DNA from: Stutzerimonas stutzeri
GTDB lineage: Bacteria > Pseudomonadota > Gammaproteobacteria > Pseudomonadales > Pseudomonadaceae
DNA: 64,000 nucleotides
NCBI GenBank assembly: GCA_002339675.1
Contig: DDKB01000008.1
Coordinates: forward strand, 248,001-312,000
Direction of reading: 5' to 3'
Each line of letters starts with the position of its first letter. Position 1 is the stretch's first letter. A program made the translations under genes and the position numbers. This document shows positions 19,126 through 27,038 of the stretch, one piece after another. The notes beneath the pieces were generated by a model. That model was not told the origin of the DNA, did not search any database, and worked only from the letters and a program-made list of their open reading frames with translations.

Positions 19126-20415
19126 ATGAATATTCAGAATGCAGTCCGTATCGTTGTTACCGGTACGGGGATAGTGAGCCCTCTGGGCTGCGGAACGGCG
19201 GCGGTCTGGTCCCGGTTGTTGGCTGGGCAATCGGGGATCCGCGCGCTGCCTGAGGAGGTGGCAGAAGGGACCGGTTGCGGCATAGCGGGACGGGTCCCGA
19301 GCGTGGCCGATGACAGCGAGGCGGGCTACGATCCCGATCGCCATATCTCGGCGAAAGACCGCAAGAAGATGGATCGCTTCATCGAGTTCGCGCTGATAGC
19401 GGCTAACGAAGCCCTTGCGCAGGCGGGCTGGCATCCTACCGACGAAGCTGCGCGGCAGCGAACCGCCACCATCATCGCGTCGGGTGTCGGCGGGTTCGAC
19501 GCGATCACCGAAGCCGTGCGCACCACGGACAGCCGTGGACCTCGCCGGCTTTCTCCGTTCACCGTACCCTCGTTTCTGGCCAACATGGCAGCCGGGCACG
19601 TGTCCATCCAATACGGCTTCAGGGGCCCGCTCGGGGCACCGGTGACCGCCTGTGCCGCTGGCGTGCAGGCTATCGGTGATGCCGCCCGCTTGATTCGTAG
19701 TGGCGAGGCGGACATTGCCGTGTGCGGCGGAACCGAGGCCGCCATCCATCGTGTGACCCTCGGCAGTTTCGCAGCGGCGCGCGCCCTGTCGACCGGGTTC
19801 AATGATCGCCCGCGAGAAGCGTCTCGTCCGTTCGACCGCGACCGCGAGGGTTTCGTCATGGCCGAGGGCGCCGGTCTACTGGTAATTGAATCGCTCGAGC
19901 ATGCCCTGGCCCGCGGCGCTCAGCCACTGGCCGAACTGGTCGGCTATGGCACCAGCGCCGATGCCTACCACCTGACAGCCGGTCCGGCTGACGGAAGCGG
20001 CGCACGTCGGGCGATGGAACTGGCACTGCGCCAAGGTGGTGTGACACCTGCAGAGGTGCAGCATATCAACGCTCATGCAACGTCCACCCAAGTCGGTGAC
20101 CGTGGCGAGCTGGCGGCGATTCGATCGGTCTTCGGAACGGGCTCGGGTGTGGCAATCACCTCGACGAAATCCAGCACGGGCCACCTGTTGGGCGCAGCAG
20201 GCGGCATCGAAGCCATCTTCACCGTCCTCGCCCTGCGTGATCAGGTCGTTCCGCCCACGTTGAACCTGACAACACCCGACGAGGCGGCCGCCGGACTCGA
20301 TCTAGTAGATGTAAACGCCAGAAGCATGCCGATCGAACATACCCTGTCGAACGGGTTCGGCTTTGGCGGCGTCAACGCCAGCGTGCTGTTTCGCCGTTGG
20401 AAGGCTGATCGGTAA
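19126..20415 (+). CDS. fabF2: Beta-ketoacyl-ACP synthase II-like enzyme (FabF2 type)
   Basis: Condensing enzyme that elongates acyl-ACP with malonyl-ACP. The 429 residues have the full KAS fold with the catalytic triad: nucleophile Cys in VTACAAG (~172), His in NAHATST (~309) and His in STGHLLGAAG (~345). The ending NGFGFGGVNASVLF is diagnostic. It is not in the fabD-fabG-acpP-fabF cluster, and an N-terminal PLGCGTAAVW plus KDRKKMDRF fit the second pseudomonad FabF paralogue, so FabF2 is the best name though not certain. AGGAA precedes the ATG. It follows a TetR regulator and a thioesterase on the same strand. Confidence 0.85.
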   Translation: MNIQNAVRIVVTGTGIVSPLGCGTAAVWSRLLAGQSGIRALPEEVAEGTGCGIAGRVPSVADDSEAGYDPDRHISAKDRKKMDRFIEFALIAANEALAQAGWHPTDEAARQRTATIIASGVGGFDAITEAVRTTDSRGPRRLSPFTVPSFLANMAAGHVSIQYGFRGPLGAPVTACAAGVQAIGDAARLIRSGEADIAVCGGTEAAIHRVTLGSFAAARALSTGFNDRPREASRPFDRDREGFVMAEGAGLLVIESLEHALARGAQPLAELVGYGTSADAYHLTAGPADGSGARRAMELALRQGGVTPAEVQHINAHATSTQVGDRGELAAIRSVFGTGSGVAITSTKSSTGHLLGAAGGIEAIFTVLALRDQVVPPTLNLTTPDEAAAGLDLVDVNARSMPIEHTLSNGFGFGGVNASVLFRRWKADR

Positions 20416-20556
20416 GGGGCTTCGAGTGGTCCGCCTGAAGGGTGAACTGCTGTCCTCGCTCGCAGGGCTGGCATCGCTGAGCGATGCGATCGGCCCGGCG
20501 CGAACTGGGCGTGCAAGCGTTCGCCAGCGCTAAGCTCGCCGGCTGCCCCGTGGCGC

Positions 20557-20588
20557 AAACGAAAACGCCCCGAACGAGTCGGGGCGCT
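20557..20588 (-). terminator. Rho-independent terminator of acnB
   Basis: On the minus strand CGCCCCGA (20586-20579), a 5-nt loop and TCGGGGCG (20573-20566) are followed by TTTTCGTTT. It lies about 75 bp beyond the acnB stop and between two convergent genes. Confidence 0.85.
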
Positions 20589-20659
20589 TGTTTCTGCTGC
20601 GCCTGCTCGCGGCGCCTTTGCGGGCGTGACGCGAGCAGGGTAGGGCGTGCATCAATGCA

Positions 20660-23269
20660 TCAGACGGCAACCACGTCGATCTTCGCTTTGGCCGCCGATT
20701 CCCGGAACTCGGCAATCTGGTCGAAGCTCAGGTAGCGATAGACGTCCGCCGCCATGGTGTCGATCTGCGCGGCGTAGACCATGTACTCCTCGACGGTCGG
20801 CAGGCGACCCAGGATCGAGGCAACCGATGCCAGTTCGGCGGAGGCCAGGTACACGTTGGTCGCATCGCCCAGGCGGTTCGGGAAGTTACGGGTCGACGTC
20901 GAGACGACGGTCGATCCGGTTTCCACGCGAGCCTGGTTACCCATGCACAGCGAGCAACCCGGCATTTCCAGGCGAGCGCCAGCACGGCTGTAGATGCCGT
21001 AGTAGCCTTCTTCGGTGAGTTGGTGCTGGTCCATCTTGGTCGGCGGGGACAGCCACAGGCGAGTCGGCAGGGCGCCTTCGACCTTGTCCAGCAGCTTGCC
21101 GGCCGCGCGGAAGTGACCGATGTTGGTCATGCACGAACCGATGAAGACCTCGTCGATCTTCTCACCCTGAACGCTGGAGAGCAGGCGCGCGTCGTCCGGA
21201 TCGTTCGGCGCACAGAGAACTGGCTCGGTGACTTCGGACAGGTCGATCTCGATGACTTCGGCGTACTCGGCGTCGGCATCCGCAGCCAGCAGCTGCGGGT
21301 TGGCCAGCCAGGCTTCCATCGCCTGAGCGCGGCGCTCGAGGGTGCGCGCATCGCCGTAGCCTTCGCTGATCATCCAGCGCAGCAGGGTGATGTTCGACTG
21401 CAGGTACTCGGCAATGGCCGCTTCCGGCAGCTTGATGGTGCAACCAGCAGCGGAGCGCTCTGCCGAGGCGTCGGACAGCTCGAAGGCTTGTTCTACGGTC
21501 AGCTCGTTCAGGCCTTCGATCTCGAGAATGCGGCCGGAGAAGATGTTCTTCTTGCCTTTCTTCTCGACGGTCAGCAGGCCTTTCTGGATGGCGTAGTAGG
21601 GGATCGCGTGGACCAGATCGCGCAGGGTGATGCCGGGCTGCATCTTGCCCTTGAAGCGCACGAGTACCGATTCCGGCATATCCAGCGGCATCACGCCGGT
21701 GGCAGCGGCGAAGGCAACCAGGCCGGAACCGGCCGGGAAGGAGATGCCCATCGGGAAGCGGGTGTGCGAGTCACCACCGGTACCGACAGTGTCCGGCAGC
21801 AGCATGCGGTTCAGCCAGCTGTGGATGATGCCGTCACCCGGACGCAGGGAAACACCGCCGCGGGTCATGATGAAGTCCGGCAGGGTGTGATGGGTGGTGA
21901 CGTCGATCGGCTTCGGATAGGCCGCGGTGTGGCAGAACGACTGCATGACCAGATCGGCTGAGAAGCCCAGGCAAGCCAGGTCTTTCAGCTCGTCGCGAGT
22001 CATCGGGCCGGTGGTGTCCTGGGAACCGACGGTGGTCATCTTCGGCTCGCAGTAGGTGCCCGGACGCACGCCTTTGCCTTCCGGCAGACCGCAGGCGCGA
22101 CCCACCATCTTCTGGGCCAGGGTGTAGCCCTTGTTGCTTTCAGCCGGCGCTTCGGGCTTCTTGAACAGATCAGACGGGCCCATGCCCAGCTCGGCACGTG
22201 CTTTTTCGGTCAGGCCACGGCCGATGATCAGCGGAATACGGCCGCCGGCGCGCACTTCGTCGAGCAGGACGTCAGTTTTCAGCTGGAAGGTGGTAACCAG
22301 CTCGTCGCTACCGTGGCGGCGGACTTCACCCTTGTACGGGTAGACGTCGATCACGTCGCCCATCGCCAGATCCGAGCAATCGAATTCGATAGGCAGGGCG
22401 CCAGCGTCTTCCATGGTGTTGTAGAAGATCGGCGCGATCTTGGTACCGAAGCAGAAGCCGCCGGCACGCTTGTTCGGGACATTCGGGATGTCGTCACCGA
22501 AGAACCACAGCACCGAGTTGGTAGCGGATTTTCGCGAGGAACCGGTACCGACCACGTCACCGACGTAGGCAACGGGGAAGCCCTTGGTCTTCAGCTCTTC
22601 CATCTGCTTGAGCGGGCCAACCGAACCCGGGACGTCGGGGTTGATGCCGTCACGGGCCATTTTCAGCATGGCCAAGGCATGCAGCGGGATGTCCGGGCGC
22701 GACCAGGCGTCAGGCGCCGGGGACAGGTCGTCAGTGTTGGTTTCACCAGCGACCTTGAATACGGTCAGGGTGACCTTCTCGGCAACGGGGGCGCGGTTCT
22801 TGAACCACTCGCCTTCAGCCCAGGACTGCAGAACGGCTTTGGCGTTGGCGTTACCGGCCTTGGCTTTTTCGGCGACGTCGTGGAACGCATCGAACATCAG
22901 CAAGGTGTGCTTCAGTTGCTTGGCCGTAACGTCCGAGAGCTCCGGGTCGTCCAGCAAGTCAACCAGCGTGACGATGTTGTAACCGCCCTGCATGGTGCCC
23001 AGCAGTTCGACGGCGTGCTGCTTGCTGATCAGCGGCGAGGTGGCTTCGCCCTTGGCGACGGCAGCGAGGAAGCCGGCCTTGACGTAGGCGGCTTCGTCAA
23101 CGCCCGCGGGGACGCGGTTGGTGATCAGGTCGAGGAGGAATTGTTCTTCGCCGGCAGGCGGGTTCTTCAGGAGGTCGACCAGGCCAGCGGTCTGTTCGGC
23201 GTTGAGCGGCTGGGGCACGACGCCCTGGGCGGCACGCTCTTCTACGTGTTTGCGATAGGCTTCAAGCAC
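20660..23269 (-). CDS. acnB: Aconitate hydratase B (AcnB)
   Basis: Main TCA-cycle aconitase, converting citrate to isocitrate via cis-aconitate with a 4Fe-4S cluster. The 869 residues match the family: N-terminal HEAT-like domain (MLEAYRKHVEERAAQGV), swivel domain, then three cluster-binding cysteines in GSCMTNIGHF and PGCSLCMGNQARV. The start is GTG at 23269, supported by the conserved N-terminus; AGGG lies 9-10 bases upstream, a weak site. The apo-form of AcnB is an RNA-binding protein in E. coli, which matters because the leader here is unusually structured. NfuA, a cluster donor for aconitase, is also in this window. Confidence 0.97.
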   Translation of the reverse strand: MLEAYRKHVEERAAQGVVPQPLNAEQTAGLVDLLKNPPAGEEQFLLDLITNRVPAGVDEAAYVKAGFLAAVAKGEATSPLISKQHAVELLGTMQGGYNIVTLVDLLDDPELSDVTAKQLKHTLLMFDAFHDVAEKAKAGNANAKAVLQSWAEGEWFKNRAPVAEKVTLTVFKVAGETNTDDLSPAPDAWSRPDIPLHALAMLKMARDGINPDVPGSVGPLKQMEELKTKGFPVAYVGDVVGTGSSRKSATNSVLWFFGDDIPNVPNKRAGGFCFGTKIAPIFYNTMEDAGALPIEFDCSDLAMGDVIDVYPYKGEVRRHGSDELVTTFQLKTDVLLDEVRAGGRIPLIIGRGLTEKARAELGMGPSDLFKKPEAPAESNKGYTLAQKMVGRACGLPEGKGVRPGTYCEPKMTTVGSQDTTGPMTRDELKDLACLGFSADLVMQSFCHTAAYPKPIDVTTHHTLPDFIMTRGGVSLRPGDGIIHSWLNRMLLPDTVGTGGDSHTRFPMGISFPAGSGLVAFAAATGVMPLDMPESVLVRFKGKMQPGITLRDLVHAIPYYAIQKGLLTVEKKGKKNIFSGRILEIEGLNELTVEQAFELSDASAERSAAGCTIKLPEAAIAEYLQSNITLLRWMISEGYGDARTLERRAQAMEAWLANPQLLAADADAEYAEVIEIDLSEVTEPVLCAPNDPDDARLLSSVQGEKIDEVFIGSCMTNIGHFRAAGKLLDKVEGALPTRLWLSPPTKMDQHQLTEEGYYGIYSRAGARLEMPGCSLCMGNQARVETGSTVVSTSTRNFPNRLGDATNVYLASAELASVASILGRLPTVEEYMVYAAQIDTMAADVYRYLSFDQIAEFRESAAKAKIDVVAV

Positions 23270-23285
23270 AGTTATATACCCTCAT
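23262..23285 (-). CDS. Possible 7-codon leader ORF overlapping the acnB start
   Basis: ATG at 23285, six codons (AGG GTA TAT AAC TGT GCT), then TGA, which overlaps the acnB GTG region in another frame. AAGGGA stands six bases before the ATG, a better ribosome site than that of acnB itself. Termination here would place ribosomes on the acnB start, so translational coupling is possible. Very short; chance is a real alternative. Confidence 0.3.
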   Translation of the reverse strand: MRVYNCA

Positions 23286-23461
23286 CATTGGTCCCTTGGG
23301 TGTCTCGGGACGCGCATCCGGAAGCTGTTTTCAAAGTTTTACGCCGGGTAGAACAGCCGGGTACGCAGGAGAGAGGGATCTGCGCACCCGACATGGGCCG
23401 GTCAACTGTGCTCGTGACGCTTTGAAAACAGCTTCTTGCGGAATGTGGCGCCTTAAACGGC
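23270..23461 (-). ncRNA. Candidate structured 5' leader of acnB
   Basis: Between the predicted transcript start (~23461) and the acnB GTG lie about 190 nt. In the mRNA sense: GAAGCTGTTTTCAAAG (23435-23420) pairs perfectly over 16 bp with CTTTGAAAACAGCTTC (23336-23321). Nested inside, CGGGTGCGCAG (23390-23380) pairs over 11 bp with CTGCGTACCCG (23368-23358), closing an 11-nt CU-rich loop; the single imperfect pair is G-U on this strand but A-C on the other. A third short hairpin, GTCCC/GGGAC (23311-23307 with 23295-23291), covers the AAGGGA before the mini-ORF. I know no described RNA family here. Confidence 0.55.
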
Positions 23462-23467
23462 GCGCCG

Positions 23468-23496
23468 ATTCTACTGGAACGGGTAGGCAAAGTTAA
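23468..23496 (-). promoter_or_regulatory. Predicted sigma70 promoter of acnB
   Basis: On the minus strand, TTAACT (23496-23491), a 17-bp spacer and TAGAAT (23473-23468). The -10 matches consensus at five of six positions and the -35 at four. It predicts a transcript start near 23461, upstream of the whole inverted-repeat structure. Confidence 0.55.
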
Positions 23497-23672
23497 GTGA
23501 CATGCCGGGCTCGGCCGGTTCCGGCCGCTGTCGCGGGAATGGATCGGTGCGCTGCAGGCCGCGCCGCGCTTGGGCTGCGCCGTTATGGCCAGTGGCTTGT
23601 CACAATCGAGGCCGTGACCCGGGTAGGACAAAAGTCTAAGATGCAGCGCTGTCCACCGTCCCATCGTCCGCC

Positions 23673-24140
23673 ATGTCCAATCAACGCATCAAAACCCCCT
23701 GCGTAGGCCTGTGTTCGACCGTATACGGCGATCTGGTCTGCCGTGGCTGCAAGCGGTTCCACCACGAAGTGGTGAACTGGAACGGCTATGACGAGGAGGT
23801 CAAGCGTTCGGTCTGGCATCGGCTGGAGGTCCTGCTCGCCCAGGTGATGGCGGCCAAACTGGAGGTCTTCGACGCCCGCCTGTTGCGCCAACAGCTGGAA
23901 AGCCGGCAGATCCGCTTCGTGCCCGAGCAGTCGCCCTATTGCTGGGCTTACCAGTTGATTGCCCGCGGCGCCCGGCTGATCCAGCAGCTGGACGCCTATG
24001 GCGTGGCCCTGTTGCCTGAATTTCGCGAGTGGACATTGCCGGAGCTGCGCGACGCCATCGACCGCGAATTCTTTCTCCTCTCCGAAGCGCACTATCAGCG
24101 TTACATCGCTCCGCGGTTCCTCGCAGGCGCCGCGCTGTAG
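23673..24140 (+). CDS. DUF1289 domain protein
   Basis: 155 residues. The N-terminal ~60 residues are a DUF1289 module with conserved cysteines, TPCVGLCSTVYGDLVCRGCKRFHHEVVNW, probably a metal-binding knuckle. The helical C-terminal half (ARLLRQQLESRQIRFVPEQSPYCWAYQL...) is specific to the pseudomonad form. Biochemical function is not established. Its position between acnB and usp matches the P. aeruginosa order from memory. No clear ribosome site is visible before the ATG at 23673 (CCGCC). Confidence 0.85.
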   Translation: MSNQRIKTPCVGLCSTVYGDLVCRGCKRFHHEVVNWNGYDEEVKRSVWHRLEVLLAQVMAAKLEVFDARLLRQQLESRQIRFVPEQSPYCWAYQLIARGARLIQQLDAYGVALLPEFREWTLPELRDAIDREFFLLSEAHYQRYIAPRFLAGAAL

Positions 24141-24167
24141 CGCCGCCTGCGAGGCGTCCGGCTTCTG

Positions 24168-25031
24168 TCAGCGTTGTGCGACCAGCTCTTCGAGGTGGTC
24201 AATGATGTCGTCTGGCTTGAGGACAAGCACGTCGCTCTCCAGGGTGTCGAGCACCACTTCGGCGGTGTTGCCCATCAGCGCACCGGAAAAACCGGTGCGC
24301 GCCACCGTGCCGATGACGGTCACCACCGCGTTCAGCTGATGGCAGACGCGGGGGATCAGGGCGTCGGCAGGACCCTCCTCGATGTGCAGTTGGCCGTCCG
24401 GGATATCGAACTCGGCCTGGAATTGCCGGCAGGCGTTCCGATAGCGGGCTTCGATCGTCTCCTTCAGCTGAAAGGCCGGGTCGGCTGCCGACAGCATGGC
24501 CGAGGGATGGGCGCTGACCACATGCAGCCTGCCGTCTGCCAGGGAGGCGATCTCGTAGCCGTGATTGACGATGCTGGCATGCAGCGTGCGGTGCTCGATG
24601 TCGGCGTTGCCGACGTCGACGGCGGCCAGGATGTTGCCCCCGGTCCAGGGCGCTTCGGTCTTCACCATCAGCACCGGGCAGGGACAGTAGCGCAGCAGCT
24701 TCCAGTCTTCGGGAGTTAGCAGGGCGCGCTTCAGCGCACTGTCGGCAAGGTGTTGCTTGATTACCAGCCCGCAGCCTTCGGCCTGCTGGGCGTTGATGAT
24801 GGTCTGGTGGATGCTGTCGTGCCAGGCCTGGCGGGCCGTGACGGCATGACCTTCGTCCTCCAGTGTCGCGCGTAATGCGTCGAGGTACTCAGCGTGGTCA
24901 TGGTGCGCGTCGCAAACCAGGAGATGAAGCCGCGACTGGCTGACGCTGGCGATCAATCGCGCCCGCTTGAGCGCCAGGTTGTCTGGCAGGTTCGGGTCGA
25001 TTACCACGAGGATACAGCGTATGGCTTGCAT
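24168..25031 (-). CDS. Tandem universal stress protein (UspE-like)
   Basis: 287 residues made of two Usp domains (1-~140 and ~150-287). The first begins IRCILVVIDPN with LVIKQHLADSALKRALLTPEDWKLLRYCPCPVLMVK at its end. The second (GGNILAAVDVGN) carries a nucleotide-binding-like pattern GTVARTGFSGALMGNTAEVVLD. Tandem Usp proteins support survival under oxygen limitation and stress in the cytoplasm. Regulation fits: an Anr/FNR-type box is centred 41.5 bp upstream of the inferred start of transcription. It is convergent with the DUF1289 gene, 27 bp away. Confidence 0.93.
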   Translation of the reverse strand: MQAIRCILVVIDPNLPDNLALKRARLIASVSQSRLHLLVCDAHHDHAEYLDALRATLEDEGHAVTARQAWHDSIHQTIINAQQAEGCGLVIKQHLADSALKRALLTPEDWKLLRYCPCPVLMVKTEAPWTGGNILAAVDVGNADIEHRTLHASIVNHGYEIASLADGRLHVVSAHPSAMLSAADPAFQLKETIEARYRNACRQFQAEFDIPDGQLHIEEGPADALIPRVCHQLNAVVTVIGTVARTGFSGALMGNTAEVVLDTLESDVLVLKPDDIIDHLEELVAQR

Positions 25032-25063
25032 GATCGGCTCCAGTTCAGGCGTTGGATGGATTC

Positions 25064-25069
25064 ACTATA
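25064..25069 (-). promoter_or_regulatory. Predicted -10 element of the usp promoter
   Basis: TATAGT on the minus strand (five of six to TATAAT). The transcript start is predicted at ~25058. No -35 is needed if the FNR-type box just upstream acts as a class II activator site. Confidence 0.6.
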
Positions 25070-25092
25070 GACAAGGTGGTTCGGACGGCCAG

Positions 25093-25106
25093 TGATCCAC
25101 GTCAAG
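25093..25106 (-). promoter_or_regulatory. Anr/FNR box of the usp promoter
   Basis: TTGAC-GTGG-ATCAC on the minus strand, nine of ten positions to the pseudomonad Anr pattern TTGAY-N4-RTCAA. Its centre, 25099.5, is 41.5 bp upstream of the start predicted from the TATAGT element, the classic class II FNR spacing. Low-oxygen induction of usp genes by Anr is known in pseudomonads. Confidence 0.7.
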
Positions 25107-25204
25107 CGCCTCTGGCCGTTCGCTGCCGGACTCGTATAATGCGCGGCGGGCGGTAGTCAGTGTGTTGACGGCCGCGTTCATCTCCCTCGTGAATACCTGT
25201 ACTC

Positions 25205-25810
25205 ATGCTCCCCGAATTGAACGAGTTCCTCGGCTGCGCCACGCCGTCCAGCTGGGTCGAGGCGGCCCTCTGTAATCAGGACGTGATGCTCATCGACCAC
25301 GGCAACTGCGAGAAGAAGGCCGCTGGCGCCGCCTTTCAGCTGATGTTCCGCTACGTCGACAAGCCCGACCTGCAGAACAAGATGTCGCGTCTGGCCAGAG
25401 AAGAGTTGCGGCACTTCGAGCAGGTGCTGTCGATCATCCGCAAGCGTGAAATAGGCCTGCGCAACATCGGCTCATCGCGTTATGCCGCTGGGCTGCGGGA
25501 ATTGGTTCGCAACCATGAACCCTACCGGCTCACCGATACCCTGGTGATCGGTGCCTTTATCGAGGCTCGCTCCTGTGAGCGGTTCGCGATGCTGGTGCCG
25601 CATCTGGATGAGGAGCTGGGCAAGTTCTATCACGGCTTGCTGAAGTCCGAGGCGCGGCATTTTCAGGATTATCTGAAGCTGGCGTATCTCTATGGGGATG
25701 CGGCCGATATCGACGCGACCATCGACCGGGTGCGTGAGCGCGAGCGGGAGCTGATCGAAAGCCCGGACAATGAGTTTCGCTTCCACAGCGGTGTGCCGAG
25801 CGCGGCCTGA
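25205..25810 (+). CDS. miaE: tRNA-(ms2io6A37) hydroxylase MiaE
   Basis: Diiron monooxygenase that hydroxylates the isopentenyl group of ms2i6A at tRNA position 37, using oxygen. The 201 residues form a ferritin-like four-helix bundle with the carboxylate/histidine metal ligands visible in NCEKKAAG, REELRHFEQV, IEARSCERF and SEARHFQDYL. Length matches the pseudomonad family. The ATG at 25205 has no strong ribosome site. Stop codons of this gene and convergent lpxH are 5 bp apart. Confidence 0.94.
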   Translation: MLPELNEFLGCATPSSWVEAALCNQDVMLIDHGNCEKKAAGAAFQLMFRYVDKPDLQNKMSRLAREELRHFEQVLSIIRKREIGLRNIGSSRYAAGLRELVRNHEPYRLTDTLVIGAFIEARSCERFAMLVPHLDEELGKFYHGLLKSEARHFQDYLKLAYLYGDAADIDATIDRVRERERELIESPDNEFRFHSGVPSAA

Positions 25811-25815
25811 GTCGC

Positions 25816-26538
25816 TCAGTTCAGGTCGAACGGGGCTTGGTGAAAGCCTGATTCATCGACTTGCAGCGCCCAGCCCTGGCAATCCCAATCGCCTAGCACG
25901 ATGCGTCTGGCCGGTCGTCCATTCACGTCCAATGCATGGATCGCCGGGCGGTGGGTATGGCCGTGAATCAGCGTCGTCACTTTGTGGCGCTGCATGATCC
26001 TGACCACTTCGCCGGGCGTTACATCCACAATGTCGCTGGCCTTCATGCGCGTTTCGGCCTTGCTGCTTGAGCGCAGTTTGCGGGCGAGCTTCTGGCGGCT
26101 GGCGAGCGAGAGGTGATGCAGGACGAACAGGCTGACCGGGTTGCGCAGCCATCGCCGCAGCCGCATGTAGCCTTCATCCCGGGTGCACAGGGCATCGCCA
26201 TGGGTGAGCAGGACAGGTTCACCGTTTAGCTGAACGACTTGCGGGTCGGCCAGCAGTGTGCAGCCCGCCTCGCGGCAAAAGGCCTTGCCGATCATGAAGT
26301 CGCGGTTGCCGTGCATCAGGTAGAGGCGGGTTCCGCCCACGCTCAGGGTCTTCAGCGCGCGCGCGATCTCGTGCTGGTAGGGCGTCATGCCGTCGTCGCC
26401 CACCCAGACCTCGAAGAAGTCCCCGAGGATGTAGAGCGCCTCGGCCGCAGCCGCTCGCGTCTCGAGAAAATGAAGAAACGCCCGGGTCAGGTCCGGGCGT
26501 TGCTCTTCGAGATGGAGGTCGGAGATCAGCAGGATCAA
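25816..26538 (-). CDS. lpxH: UDP-2,3-diacylglucosamine diphosphatase LpxH
   Basis: Cleaves UDP-2,3-diacylglucosamine to lipid X and UMP in lipid A synthesis, at the inner-membrane face. The 240 residues carry all metallophosphoesterase motifs in order: SDLHLE, GDFFEVWVGDD, HGNRDF, THGDALCT and HGHTHRP. The Mn-binding set is complete. It follows ppiB by 5 bp on the same strand, the same pair as in E. coli, and is probably translated from the ppiB-lpxH mRNA. Confidence 0.96.
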   Translation of the reverse strand: MILLISDLHLEEQRPDLTRAFLHFLETRAAAAEALYILGDFFEVWVGDDGMTPYQHEIARALKTLSVGGTRLYLMHGNRDFMIGKAFCREAGCTLLADPQVVQLNGEPVLLTHGDALCTRDEGYMRLRRWLRNPVSLFVLHHLSLASRQKLARKLRSSSKAETRMKASDIVDVTPGEVVRIMQRHKVTTLIHGHTHRPAIHALDVNGRPARRIVLGDWDCQGWALQVDESGFHQAPFDLN

Positions 26539-26543
26539 CGGGC

Positions 26544-27038
26544 TTACTCGACGATCTCGGCTTTCTCGATGACCACGTCATCCACCGGCACGTCCTGATG
26601 GCCCGACTTCATCGTGGTCGGTACGCCCTTGATCTTCTCGACCACGTCCATGCCCTCGACTACCTCACCGAACACGGCGTAGCCCCAACCCTGAACGGTC
26701 GGCGCGGTGTGGTCGAGAAAGTCGTTGTCCTTGACGTTGATGAAGAACTGCGCAGAGGCCGAGTGCGGTTCCATGGTGCGCGCCATGGCCAGGGTGCCGG
26801 TCTTGTTGGACAGGCCGTTGTTGGCCTCGTTCTGGATCTGCGCGCGGGTCGCCTTCTGCTTCATGCCGGGCTCGAAGCCACCGCCCTGGATCATGAAGTT
26901 GCTGATGACCCGGTGAAAGATGGTGCCGTCGTAGTGGCCGCTCTTGACATATTCCTTGAAGTTCGCAGTGGTTGCCGGGGCCTTGTCTTCGAACAGCTTG
27001 ACGGTAATGACGCCATGATTGGTGTGCAGTTTGATCAT
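26544..27038 (-). CDS. ppiB: Peptidyl-prolyl cis-trans isomerase B (cyclophilin)
   Basis: Cytoplasmic cyclophilin that accelerates proline isomerisation. The 164 residues hold the catalytic core FHRVISNFMIQGG (with the Arg and Phe of the active site) and ASAQFFINVKDNDFLDH. There is no signal peptide, so it is PpiB rather than periplasmic PpiA. The ATG at 27038 (MIKLHTNHGV) has AGGAAGG six bases before; an upstream in-frame ATG at 27083 would add 15 residues with no similarity. First gene of ppiB-lpxH. Confidence 0.96.
   Translation of the reverse strand: MIKLHTNHGVITVKLFEDKAPATTANFKEYVKSGHYDGTIFHRVISNFMIQGGGFEPGMKQKATRAQIQNEANNGLSNKTGTLAMARTMEPHSASAQFFINVKDNDFLDHTAPTVQGWGYAVFGEVVEGMDVVEKIKGVPTTMKSGHQDVPVDDVVIEKAEIVE

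Noticed and set aside
23321..23435. MITE-like transposable element with 16-bp terminal inverted repeats before acnB
   Set aside because: No target-site duplication flanks it, the inner part has its own stem, and it lies wholly inside the predicted leader, so RNA structure is the better explanation. A genome search for copies would settle it.
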